From: Saccoglossus kowalevskii | Taxonomy: Eukaryota > Hemichordata > Enteropneusta > Harrimaniidae | Assembly (NCBI RefSeq): GCF_000003605.2 | Contig: NW_003134352.1 | Location: 365,465 to 424,544, forward strand | Length of the DNA: 59,080 nucleotides | Direction: 5' to 3' | Notes under the pieces: generated by a model | What the model was told of the DNA's origin: nothing | Seen by the model: the letters and a program-made list of their open reading frames with translations, nothing else | Database searches by the model: none | Made by a program: the position numbers and the translations under genes | Shown: positions 46,901 through 58,230 of the stretch, piece by piece | Position numbering within the stretch: the stretch's first letter is position 1 | How the letters are laid out: each line of letters opens with the position of its first letter

Positions 46901-49721
46901 AAAAATAACTTGTATATCTTGTGACAAATACTTTCACGAGTCAACAGCAATACAGTTTTTTTTCTGTAACTCCATGCTACTATTTTAGAGCCAATTTTTT
47001 TATAATTTCTATAAATTTTCTCAAATTTTTGTGTATTTTTGGACAACAAAATGTCTGGTATGTCAGTACATGACCAGTTATTAAGATACGTTGTGAGAAG
47101 TGTTAACTGCAAAAAGGGTATAGGTAATAAAAAAAGCTATAAACAACTTCTTTCTGCTTGCATAAATGTATGATTGATGTATGGGCTACCTGTGCATACC
47201 TGCCCACCCCTACAAATTAAATATGCAAAGACCCATTTCCAGCTGTCTCTATCAGAGCTCGATTTGTAGTTATTTATGTGCGTGTAAGACAAGGTATTTT
47301 GCGAAGGATTTTGTTCTCCTTAATTGGTAAGTTTCTCCTCTTATTAGCATTCAGTCTCATTTTTCGAAAAATCAAAAGTACAGTCATGACGTTCTCGTGA
47401 AATTTAATCGAAACTGCAATTTAGAATTCTTGATGTTTGCTTTCGGGAAGAGGCTGTTTTTTCTCTGAAGACGTTCATCCTTGATTCTGACAAATACCTA
47501 ATGAAAGAAAATCAATTTCCCCTTGTTGGATTTCTCTGCGTTCTTTTCTGGAGAATAGAAACTGACATTGTGGGGCCCCACATGCTTATTTCTCGCAACC
47601 TCATGTACATTTCGTAAATGTCTTAAATCTTGAAATACATTTTCCGTGGATTTTATTTATCGTGATCGTAAAACGACTGTACGGATTGTTCCTCATGTCC
47701 TATAATAATTTAATTCATGCTGCCACCCCCTTTTTTCTGTTTTTCCTGACAGTGTTGTAGCTCTCATTTTTGTAGGATATAAAGCAGACAGCTCTGTCGT
47801 CATTATACCTAATTGATTCGTGACCAAAAAAATATAACCCTGCTGCTCTCTAATTTGTTAATGAAATGCGCCTTCTTCATTTTAATCTACGTTTTCAAAT
47901 AATAAATAATTGTTGCTATTTGCGAGAGTTCTCTCACCACGCTACTTTTTTTTCACCTATCGTCTAAATATACAAGTGGTTTACCTTTTTGCTACTCGAT
48001 ATTAGCAACATAATCATCTGTGGATGACGACCGTGGGATTGAATTAATGGTTCTTCTTGGAAGTAATTTGAGGCCAAGAGTAAAATTGAACATATGGGTC
48101 CGGTAGCTGTCGTCGTATTTTGTGATTCAAACTGAACGAAATCGACTGTGTTTCAGGAATTGAATATATAATATGCTTATCATTTCATTATCATATTTTG
48201 AATTATTCTCTTGGGTACTGTAGTGTAAATTATGCGTCATTTATTGATAACAGTTTTTCACTTTTTAGTTCATCTATAAATAAACGTCACGCAATTTTTT
48301 TTTTTCAAAAACCTAATTGCTGAAATTTTTTCAATTCAGAAGGTGGCTATGTTTTTAATATGAAAATTAAGTAATGGTAGACCTTTCTTTAGAAAAGATA
48401 ACCATTTTAATCAGAAAAAGAAAAATTCCTGAACTGACTCTTCTTTCATTTATATCTTATTCATGAACTTGTACTTCCTATCTCGTTTAAAGATAAGACT
48501 GATTATTATGTACATTTCTGTCGCTTTTCATTTTGGATTTGCCCTTAGCGGTTAAAACTGATGACCTTATATGACCGAGACAAAAGTAAATTTATCAAAA
48601 TTTAAATAAATTGTTGAACAGAATATTGCTGCTCAATGAATTTCTGAATCTGTGTTGCCGACCTTGATCAGCAGCTAGCGAAAGACTTAACAGCTGAATA
48701 TTTTTTAAATGTGCTAACAAAGGATGAAATATTCTCACCTGTGTCTTGTGTATATAAATCCCAACAGTAGATTGCTAAATACAGAGCTGCTTGACCCAGC
48801 GTAATTTTATTGATGATCATCTCAGTATTTAACCTAATTTACGCAATCATGTATTTATTTCACCTTTCTATATTTGTGCTTTCATCTCCTTCGTAGTTCT
48901 CACCATTTCACACAATTTATGGCATTGGAAATAGATTATTTTATTTAAAAAATTGTTTACAATTTATAAAGGATATTAAAATACTATCAGTTTTGCTTAA
49001 AAAAAATTCAATACATGTATACGAAAACACGCACAAAAAAAATTGCTGAGCAAAATCAATTGAAAAGGTTTTTTTTTTAATAAGTAGGTTATTTTGAGGA
49101 TATAAAAAGGTACGAGGAAAAGAATACCATTTTGAATTACCTCACACTTGTTTGCTGTGCACGTTTCAGAAATCTAACTAGGGGCATAACACGAACGTGT
49201 CCCAATCAATAAACAGCCTGCTCAGGATCAATACTCTCGAAAATAGAACGCTAATATAAATATTTTGTACATAATGCAACAAATATATTCCACGATGAGG
49301 AATAATTAATTACATAAAATTACTTTTGATATCCCTGGATATTAATAATCAAAAATAACAATTATTCTTTTGTTTACCAACATTTTTTTGAGAAAATGTA
49401 TCACTCTCAATTTCAAAAAAATACTATATTGTTGTTAACCAAGACTGCTGTATGTTATTGACTGTGTCTGACTATTTGTACGCTACTATTGTTGACTGGA
49501 CATTCAAACCTTAGAAATACATATAATCTCAATTGCATTCGTAAAGGCACTGATGAGGTTGTGCATTGTAACATTCCATTTACTTTTATAGTGGTTTTTA
49601 TTGTTCATAATTATCACTGAAAGAAGACGGATATTATTAGTGAAATTGTTTTGTTTTTTTTGTATTTAATTTGTATAACGTTTATTTTGAAGTGGAGAAT
49701 AGTTGTCAGGGGATGCAGGGT
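43917..49721. other. Start of long intron after exon 15
   Basis: About 5.8 kb without a recognisable exon. It contains the second copy of the dispersed repeat at 44147-44292 and a short tandem repeat at 45254-45388. The next expected DH1 exon, with its SSYL and KPVQR motifs, was not found in any frame. Confidence 0.6.
45254..45388. repeat. Tandem repeat, about 45 bp x 3
   Basis: GGAAGTGACAT recurs at about 45258, 45303 and 45347, each time followed by an ATCAGAGAA motif (AACCAATCAGAGAAG in units 1 and 3). Units are 44-45 bp and diverged. It is non-coding. Confidence 0.8.
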
Positions 49722-49933
49722 TACTGTAGAATACTTTATTTTCGCTGGAATTAATTTTCGCTGAAAAGGCTTTTTGGGCGTTTTGTTTGGAATTTATTTT
49801 CACTGATTTTTGATGCGCTTAGTGTGGAATATAGGAAAAAAAGTATATTCGCTGGATTTTATTTTCACGGAATCATCCCGTCAGCGAAAATAGCGAAAAT
49901 AAATTCCAAGCGAAAATAAAGTATTCTACAGTA
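49722..49933 (+). mobile_element. MITE family A, best-preserved copy
   Basis: 212 bp from TACTGTAGAATACTTTATTT to AAAGTATTCTACAGTA. The ends match as inverted repeats over about 26 bases, and the interior words TTTTCGCTG, TTTTCACTG and CAGCGAAAAT are nearly intact. A good reference copy for the family. Confidence 0.9.
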
Positions 49934-50855
49934 TTATGAAAATGTTTTGCCTTTGGCTCTCCAAATAAAACTAGACCTGAAGTTATTGGGGTTTTTTTTT
50001 TTTGGGGGGGGGGGGGGTTTAAAAAGCATAATATCCCATAATTCTTATAACCCTTTGAACATCAAAGTAACCTTTGTCACAACTTTTTTTCTTTTTCGAA
50101 ACCTACCTTTCATTTTTTTTTTTCTAATTTCAAGAACTGTGATCAAGACATGTGTGCAACGGGAAATTATGTTTATTTGTTTAAAAATTATAAAAAAATA
50201 CATAAAAATGAGAAAAAATTTTCCACTCACACAAATATTTCAATGAAAAAATTCTATGTACAATAGACTATATGAATGCATAAGCTTTATTTTGTTTTTT
50301 TAAACTAAGTTAATTACGAGTATATGGTAAATATAAACATTACATTTTGCAATTGAAACTTTATTCCATACTTGGTAATTAGTGACAGGGTTGCATCTTT
50401 TGCACTATGCTTTTGTCAAGCAGGCTTCGTCATATGTGCACATTTTGAATGTTAACAATGCATTACCATATTTATTCCATTAGTAGCATGCTATTACATA
50501 AATGAATCGTGTGTATCTATATGTCTACCTAGGTAATATTCAAAATAGTCTACTTAAAAATGTGCTGGTATTCAGAAAAACTCAGTGATTGATTGGATTC
50601 ATCCATCTGTTCCAAATTTAAATAACAATTTGAACTATGTTCAAATATTGTATAACATTAGGCCAAATTTTGCTGCTAAAAATATACAAACGCAATAAAA
50701 TGTCAATTGGTGCAAAGTTTCACCATTTACTTTAAATCACACATTTTATTCTTCTAGATTTCTGAATTACGTGGATTAAAAGTGCTAATGAATCAGCTTA
50801 ATTTCTCAGTACATCATTTATTTTTACATAATGCTTAATATTAGCCACATAATGC
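49934..50855. other. Non-coding intron sequence
   Basis: It contains the T/G homopolymers and a stretch at about 50045-50250 resembling 32505-32650. No exon is recognised. Confidence 0.5.
49987..50017. repeat. T12-G14 homopolymer junction
   Basis: Four G, then a run of 12 T directly followed by 14 G. Such junctions are prone to length change and to assembly error. Confidence 0.85.
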
Positions 50856-51145
50856 TTAAAGCGCGGTAGTCGTCGCGCTGCGCACGTGCGAGATATATGG
50901 GACTCATACAAACAAAGATGGCGACTTTGACTGTTTGCGCAGGTTAACGAGTACGAACTGACATGTTTCCAAGGTTTAATTAAGTAATTTTCATGTTATT
51001 GGAAGGCATCGAAGGAGTCATCGGCAGTAATCAGTGCAAGTCGCACCCAGGTCAAACCTCATACTTGTGATTTCCATTTGAAGAGCGCATTGGATTGTGG
51101 GAAAATCAATGTTTATCAACACAAATGTTGAACGCCGCGCTTTAA
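50856..51145. mobile_element. CpG-dense element with TTAA inverted ends
   Basis: 290 bp starting TTAAAGCGCGG and ending CCGCGCTTTAA, an 11-bp perfect inverted repeat including TTAA. The interior is far richer in CpG and G+C than the intron around it (GTCGTCGCGCTGCGCACGTG near the left end). No copy of its interior was noticed elsewhere in the window. A TTAA-targeting non-autonomous transposon is the likeliest reading; an intronic regulatory element is the alternative. Confidence 0.6.
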
Positions 51146-51253
51146 TTTTAGTGCCACAAATTATGTGCCAAATCACATCTTATAACACTTTTTGGTTTTG
51201 CATGATCTGCATGTAATCTTGTATTCCAAGTTCTTTTTCATTGGACAGTATCA

Positions 51254-51456
51254 TACTGTAAAATACTTTATTTTTGCTGGAATTAATTTGCGCTGAAAAG
51301 ACATTTTGGTTGTTTTGTATGGAATTTATTCTCACCGATTTTTGATAAGTTTAATGTAAAATATGGGAAAAAAGGTATATTAACTGGATTTTATTTTCAC
51401 TGAATCAGTCCTTCAGCGATAATTAATTCCAAGTGAAAATAAAGTATTTCACAGTA
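51254..51456 (+). mobile_element. MITE family A, copy 109 bp after the TTAA element
   Basis: 203 bp from TACTGTAAAATAC to GTATTTCACAGTA, full length with moderate divergence (TATATTAACTGG for TATATTCGCTGG). Confidence 0.87.
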
Positions 51457-52263
51457 TTTTATTTAAATATTTTTTTAATTCAGGTCAACTGATACTGTAT
51501 GCAAATTGCATTGGACGTCAATTGCATACAAATGAAATGGCGGGAGTTGTGCTAACATTTTTCCCACTTAAAAGTGCCCATTTTGTGCATAGTTATGTAT
51601 GTTTCTATACTTTTGTTAATTTTGGACCGAATGAACACTATTTTCTGTTGACTATAGGTCTTAATAAAAGTATATGACACAAACTCATATTTTTTTGGAC
51701 AGGCAGAAGGTGACTTTGGTTTTCCAAGGGGTAAACTGGGCTTACTATGAAACGCTTATTTTGTAAAGAACCACATACTTTACTACCGGGGTAGATTCAT
51801 AAATCATGATCAACTTCTTTTTTTTACTAATATTTTAGACATTTTTTGTTTAAAAAAATGTTATTTTCAACTGTCTAAGTACAATGTATACAGCGGAGCT
51901 ATATTAGCCGACAAGCTGCTTGTTTTAAATTTTATTCGAGTAAAACATTTAATGTACATTTTCCATTTTAATTGAATAATTTAAACTATCAATGTAATTG
52001 CACACATTAGCATACTCAGTACATGTAATTTTAAATATTCTTATTACATGATATATGATGTTATGCAAAATAGATTCTATTTCATTAATATGTTTATTGA
52101 CAGCATTGGGGAACTGAATTGTTTGTCACTTGAAAGTAGCTGTAATTTGAATGAAATGAAAGTCAATAGATATTCCTTTGTACAGACAAGGGTGTAAGAT
52201 CAGTGTCATCACATTTTTAGCGGAGCTTATCATATGAATGATTGTCCGTTGGTGTCAATATGA
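51457..52263. other. Non-coding intron sequence
   Basis: No exon is recognised. ACAGCGGAGCTATATTAGCC and GCTGCTTGTTT at about 51890-51930 resemble intron 2 sequence at about 27728-27765. Confidence 0.45.
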
Positions 52264-52466
52264 TACTGTGGAATACTTTATTTTCGCTGGAATTAATTTT
52301 CACTGAAAAGGCTTTTTGGGCGTTTTGTACAGAATTTATTTTCACTGATTTTTGATGAGTGTAATGTGAAATATAGGAAAAAAAGTATATTCACTGGATT
52401 TTATTTTCACGGAATCATCCCTCCAGCGAAAATAAATTCCAAGCGAAAATAAAGTATTCCACAGTA
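52264..52466 (+). mobile_element. MITE family A, copy at 52.3 kb
   Basis: 203 bp from TACTGTGGAATAC to GTATTCCACAGTA, well conserved. It is followed directly by sequence shared with intron 2 (TTTGATACTATAC, GTTCATTTTCTAATGATAT), so it may have landed in an older dispersed repeat. Confidence 0.88.
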
Positions 52467-53170
52467 CTTTACACTTCTTGTTGCTTTGATACTATACATA
52501 CTGTTCATTTTCTAATGATATATCTCAGCCAACAGGCTGCTTGTATTGTAATCAAGTCAATTGTAGAAAGATTTCTCAGGAATGAATTTCAGACATGGTG
52601 CTATGGCATTTTTGTTTTTCAAATCAAATTTTCTATTCTTCATGAATATTTTAGTCATTTGTATTCAATAAATCTATATGAGTACGGACATAACACTGAT
52701 CTCAGTGAGGGCAAGCTTATTTGCATATATTTGGTCACATGACACATGCTTGCTTTGAACAGGCAGATTCCAAGCAAACATGGTATAGAGGAAAGAAACT
52801 AGGAGTTACAAAAGTGTCTAATTCATAGTGATGATCCATACATCTTTATGAATGATTTTTAGCCCAGCTGTTGACATTTTTTAGTCTGTGTTTTGGACGG
52901 GGTATGTTTGTGATGCCAAAAAACAGCGGTAAATAAACAAATCATGGCAGAGTTTATTGACTAAGTTTTTGCAAGGTTGCCTTTTACTGACATCAATGAA
53001 ATAAATCTTCTGGTAAAAAATGACAGGGGTTTTTCTGAACCAGGGCACAGTGGCGCAGCAACTTGGAAAATGTTGCAGGAAATTTTGATATGGCGTTTCC
53101 AGGTCGATTGCCTGTGTGTGCTCTGCTCCCTCTTGTTAATTTTTTCTAGAAAAAAAAAACTGAAATGACA
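52467..53170. other. Non-coding intron sequence
   Basis: It begins with about 75 bp related to intron 2. Open frames of 63-75 codons match nothing. No exon is recognised. Confidence 0.45.
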
Positions 53171-53369
53171 TACTGTAAGATACTTAACTGGAATTAATTT
53201 TCTCTGAAAAGACGTTTTGGGTGTTTTCTATGGAATTTATTTTCACTGATTTTTGAAGAGTTCATTGTAAAATATAGGAAAAAAGTTATATTCGCTGGAT
53301 TTTATTTTCACTGAATCATTCCTTCAGCGAAAATAGAATTAATTCCAAGCAAAAATAAAGTATTTTACA
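53171..53369 (+). mobile_element. MITE family A, copy with damaged ends
   Basis: About 199 bp. The left end TACTGTAAGATAC has lost the following TTTATTTTCGC, and the right end stops at TATTTTACA without the final GTA. The interior is typical. With both ends damaged it is probably immobile. Confidence 0.82.
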
Positions 53370-55769
53370 AAAATTGTTTTCAGTGCAATGTATTTAACAT
53401 ATGATTAGGATACTCATAATACTTGACCTGATTTCCAATAATTAGGTATAGTTTTTTAAACAAAACAAAATGAAAAAAAAAATTATTTCTTGTCATTTTT
53501 CCAATAATAATCGTAGACAGTCCTGTGGGAAAGGTAACACTGAGTCGTTTGAACAGAGAGCAAAAACCAGTTTTATGATGTGGATTTTCATTCTTTGCCA
53601 AAATGATGTTGTTGATGTCTGATAAGTCTAATTTGTTTCATACTAAATCTGAATGACTGAACTGAGTTCACCGCTGTTGAGAACCTTCCCTCTATTTTAG
53701 AGTATAATGGATGCAAGTGCTGAGAAAATATAGTGAGCAGATTTGAGATGTTACATGTGTCAATAATTTATCGGGCTTTAGAAAAATACAAGATGTCATG
53801 ATTAACCCGAGGCTCAAAAACGTGAGCAGCTGGTTGAGCAAAATGAGTGCTATATATTTTGTTTTTATATGCATGTACAATGTACGTTAGTATAAACCTA
53901 GATTGATAACATGCTGGTTCAGGCTGTTGTCTTATAATAATACAGGCTGAATAAACATGGTAACTGGTATATTTCTGTTTGCAATGCTCCATTTGTTTTC
54001 TGACTTATGCGTTTGGTCTAACTAATATACAAATGTAGGTTATGTAATTTTCGGTCATTATGATGAGATTTTTGTTGTCATTTTGCAATACATCATGCGA
54101 AAAAGCCATGTTAATGCACACTGAATCAGCAATATGACTGGCAATTTACTAGTGTATTTAGATTCGTATTTGGTTAGCAGATAAAATGTGGACAAAGGTA
54201 TGCAACTACTATACTGTTATTTTTCTGTTTATTTCACAATTACTTGTTTGGTGTGTAGTTTGCTTTGGTCACTCTCTTCTTATACATTTTTAATATCAAA
54301 AAATATGATTATTATTAGGCCTCTATTACAAAACTCATTTGCCGCTTTATTAATTTTTCCCGCACTGTCTATCTATGGTTCATATCCTCCTCGTATTCTG
54401 AGAAATCGTATCTCATATCCATCTTTCTTTTCACGCACAGCTTAACACGGCTTTTGATGTCAAAATAATATGCAAAATATTCATACTTCCTGGAACAGCC
54501 AGATTACCCATAATGCTTTGTGCTATCATAACTAAAATACTCCTGGGAAATCATTTTTTTTTTTTTTTGCAACATACTGTGACAAAACAGTTCATCATTC
54601 GGAAATTGGATTTTGCTTATATACATCATAGAATGTTCATTAGTGTTTTGCACTTAAATCTTCATTGTTCATGTTCCGTAGGTGTATCAAAACCACCAAA
54701 TAAAATGCAAAAAAATAAAAAGAAGAAAGATGTTTTTAAATTATATATATTTTACCGCAAACTGTGCCACATAATTTTCACGCTTTCTTTGGTTTGTACG
54801 TCTTGACTCAACAAGTGCAGATGTTAGGCAAATTTTGTAACATGAATCTAAAAGATGTGAAATGTACAAATAATAATCTTTTCATTCTCTGACTGCTAAT
54901 CTTCATACTGCACGTCCCTGACCAGCCGCAGCTAACCTACTAATTAGTCCCAGAATCGTTGTCATACCCTGCCACGTTGCCGAGTTTCCGTGGCAACATA
55001 AATTAGAAAAAAATTATTTATGAATTCTCCTGCTTTGCTGTAATGTTACATTGTGGCAGTTAATGTATTGTGATCAGAGCATGCTGCCGCAGTATGCTTT
55101 CACCAGCTCTCTTGATGTAGCCATAGCAACTGCTGCTGCTGCAACCTTGAAAATACTAAAAAGGTTATTTAGGTCGCTTTCCTTGCATCATTTGGGATGG
55201 ATTTTAGTTTTTGCATCTCTCTGTTGATGCAGATCTATTGATCAACTCAAATTCAAAGTAAGGTATGTCCTGTGTGTTGCACTTTCTGCCATATGGTTTG
55301 CTCTTCTATTTTTATGCAAAAAAAAATGATGAGCCGTAATCTCACGTTCGTACACAAGGTGATAGTGACCTTGCCAAATTTTATTTGAATGACATTTTAT
55401 TGCACATCTTCTTTTCACTGTGTTGAATTCTTCTCAAGAGCTCTTCAATAATTTTTTTTCTCACTCATATTTAAAAGATTATATTTGTAATTTTCTCATA
55501 TTTTTGACTAAATTTTGTGAATATATTTTATTTTATACCAAACTAACATGAGATTGCTTTTATAATTATCACCAAGATGTGCATATTTTAACAGAACTGC
55601 TTTGTAAGAGACAACAAAATTCAACACTAGTGTTGCAAGGGTCATATAGTTGTATTTTTGTAATAATAATTATTGATGTTCATGATCGGTCTATCCATGT
55701 TGGACATTTTGGTACATATTCCCTGTACTGGATACAAGTGGGTAAAACGAATTGTTTCATATTACTCCT
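53370..55769. other. Non-coding intron sequence
   Basis: No exon is recognised. A somewhat less AT-rich stretch at about 54900-55150 includes a short GCT run (about 55130-55142). Nothing else is supported. Confidence 0.45.
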
Positions 55770-55966
55770 AAAACCTTTTCACCACCAGTTCCCCCTCATC
55801 ACAAATTCACAAAATAGTCCCGTTTATAGTCTGCTCTTTCCTTCCGAAGATTGAGATAAAATAGCAAAAATTTTTGAGTAAAAACTAAAAATTGACTGAA
55901 ATTTTGTCTGTTGGCTCCAAAATTAGGGTATAATTTGGGCGTGAAACTCTATAGGTGAAAAGGTCA
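55770..55966 (+). mobile_element. MITE-like family D, copy 3
   Basis: About 197 bp from AAACCTTTTCACCACCAG to TAGGTGAAAAGGT, with the inverted ends kept but the TTAA edges lost. The interior matches copy 1 closely for its first about 140 bases (CACAAATTCACAAAATAGTC), and then has a deletion. Confidence 0.78.
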
Positions 55967-57064
55967 ATAATTTATCGGAGTAAAAAATATGCTATAATTT
56001 TTGAGCCGACATATTTGTTGACATCTATTGAGTCACAGGGCATATTAGAAACATTGTATCAGCTTGTTGTATTGTGTTCAATTTATATGTTTATTTAACT
56101 CTCAATGTAACTATTGGTATCATACTGATCTTTCTCTATAAAGGTTGATTTCATGTCAAGTTCTGGGCGTAATTTTGTATTTACTTCATTTCTTGAAAAA
56201 ATAATTTTATTCATTTTTGTTAATTTTTCACTAAAACTAATGTTGATTTCCGTGCAAGAATGTGGGGTTGATTACAAGCTTGTAGGATTTTTCCTGGTTT
56301 CCTGGCATTCTGACAAAAATTGTTTTATGTTTTACACCAGAATGTGCAAGTTTCTAAGGTAGTAGTGAAAATCAAAATTTGTCTATTGTGTTTTCTGCTG
56401 GGATATTGAAAACAGATTTCAACAAATATTTTATAACGTGTAAGAATAAAAAATAAATGATATTGTTTAAAATCAAGCATTAATTATGTATGACATCACA
56501 AGATATTACATAATATTTTTAGCCAATTGGGATTGAATTTTTTTTCAATTTTTTAATTGGCCAATTTGAAGCTAGCTAATATTGAAAGGTTTTAGCAAAG
56601 ATTCCTTAACTTGAACAAAATAACCCAGATTGTCATTATTTTAGCTGTATCAGCTATGATACTAGTAAATAGACGCAATCGCTAAACGCTATCATTCATC
56701 CGAGCTCATCAGTTATGCATGTCATACAGTGTGTCTTCCCCTAGAATAATTTACATGAATTAAGGGGTTGACCATTTAAAAGGGGGGGGTGAAAACAAAA
56801 ACCTCAGAATTACAGCAAAAAAATATTTATTATCGTCATGAAATAAAAAATGTATGCTGCCTAATTACTTTCCATTTTGGACCAAATCCACATACTGGTT
56901 GTAACAATTTGGGTCCCATCTAGTTGACAAAATGAAAACATTTGCTTGATCCCGATAATAACTGCTCCCCTTATCAGTAAGTGAAAACTAACCTGTTTTA
57001 CAACCATTGAAATTGATACATTGTTTTTAACATGCCCCATGGCCAAAATTATTTTTAAAAAAAA
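55967..57064. other. Non-coding intron sequence
   Basis: No exon or repeat is recognised; AT-rich sequence. Confidence 0.45.
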
Positions 57065-57260
57065 TACTGTAAAATACTTTATTTTAGGTGGAATAAATTT
57101 TCGCTGAAAAAACATTTGGATGTTTTGTGTGGAATTAATTTTCACTGATTTTTGACAAGTTGAATGTAAAATATAGGAAAAATGTATATTCGCTGTATTT
57201 TATTTTCACAACGAAAATAGCGTAAAATAATTCCAAGCGAAAATAAAGTATTTTACAGTA
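57065..57260 (+). mobile_element. MITE family A, last copy
   Basis: 196 bp from TACTGTAAAATACTTTATTT to GTATTTTACAGTA. The segment normally reading GGAATCATTCCTTCAGCG is shortened. It is non-coding. Confidence 0.87.
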
Positions 57261-57598
57261 TAGCAAAATACGTAAAAATGTTTAACCGCATTTTCTCAGG
57301 ATGAAATGATGGCATTGAAATGGCTAATATAGTGTGCACTGTCATTTGATGGGAGATATCATCTTGTACATTACAGGTGCAGTCATGAAGTCCAGTCTTT
57401 TCTCTTCTCTAATTACAATATTATTGATCTACCAGAAACAATTTTCTAGGTATATTGTGATCTTTGAGTACTGATTCTAGATCCCTTCTCTATGTACGTC
57501 TATCTGAATTGGGATTATAGCCTTTATTTAAAAGATTTGGGAGGGGGGGAAATAACTTGTTTGAACTTAGCGATTATCATACTAAATTTGGAAATTTT
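57261..57598. other. Non-coding spacer
   Basis: Nothing is recognised between the last MITE and the tandem repeat. Confidence 0.45.
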
Positions 57599-58230
57599 GA
57601 GCAGACATCGTCAGCTACCCGTTTTCTGCTCGTAAAAACTTGAGATCTCATTCCTGTCTGATTCAGAGCTTGCAGGATTCTCACTGATAGGCCTTATTTT
57701 TTTTGAGCAGACATCGTCAGCATCCCGTTTTCTGCTCGTAAAAACTTGAGATCTCATTCCTGTCTGATTCAGAGCTTGCAGGATTCTCACTGATAGGCCT
57801 TATTTTTTTTTGAGCAGACATCGCCAGCATCCCGTTTTCTGCTAGTAAAAACTAGAGATCTCATTCCTGTCTGATTCAGAGCTTGCAGGATTCTCACTGA
57901 TAGGCCTTATTTTTTTTTGAGCAGACATCGCCAGCTACCCGTTTTCTGCTCTTAAAAACTAGAGATCTCATTCCTGTCTGATTCAGAGCTTGCAGGATTC
58001 TCACTGATAGGCCTTATTTTTTTTGAGCAGACATCGTCAGCTACCCGTTTTCTGCTAGTAAAAACTAGAGATCTCATTCTTGTCTGATTCCGAGCTTGCA
58101 GGATTCTCACTGATAGGCCTTATTTTTTTTGAGCAGACATCGTCAGCTACCCGTTTTCTGCTAGTAAAAACTAGAGATCTCATTCCTGTCTGATTCAGAG
58201 TTTGCAGGATTCTCACTGATAGGCCTTATT
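57599..58230. repeat. Tandem repeat, 106-107 bp x 6
   Basis: GAGCAGACATCG starts each unit, at 57599, 57705, 57812, 57919, 58025 and 58131. The units are nearly identical; the differences are CTACC/CATCC, CTCGT/CTAGT/CTCTT and the length of the T-run (7-9) at the unit junction. Each unit contains AGATCT. The last ends TAGGCCTTATT. It is non-coding. Confidence 0.95.
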
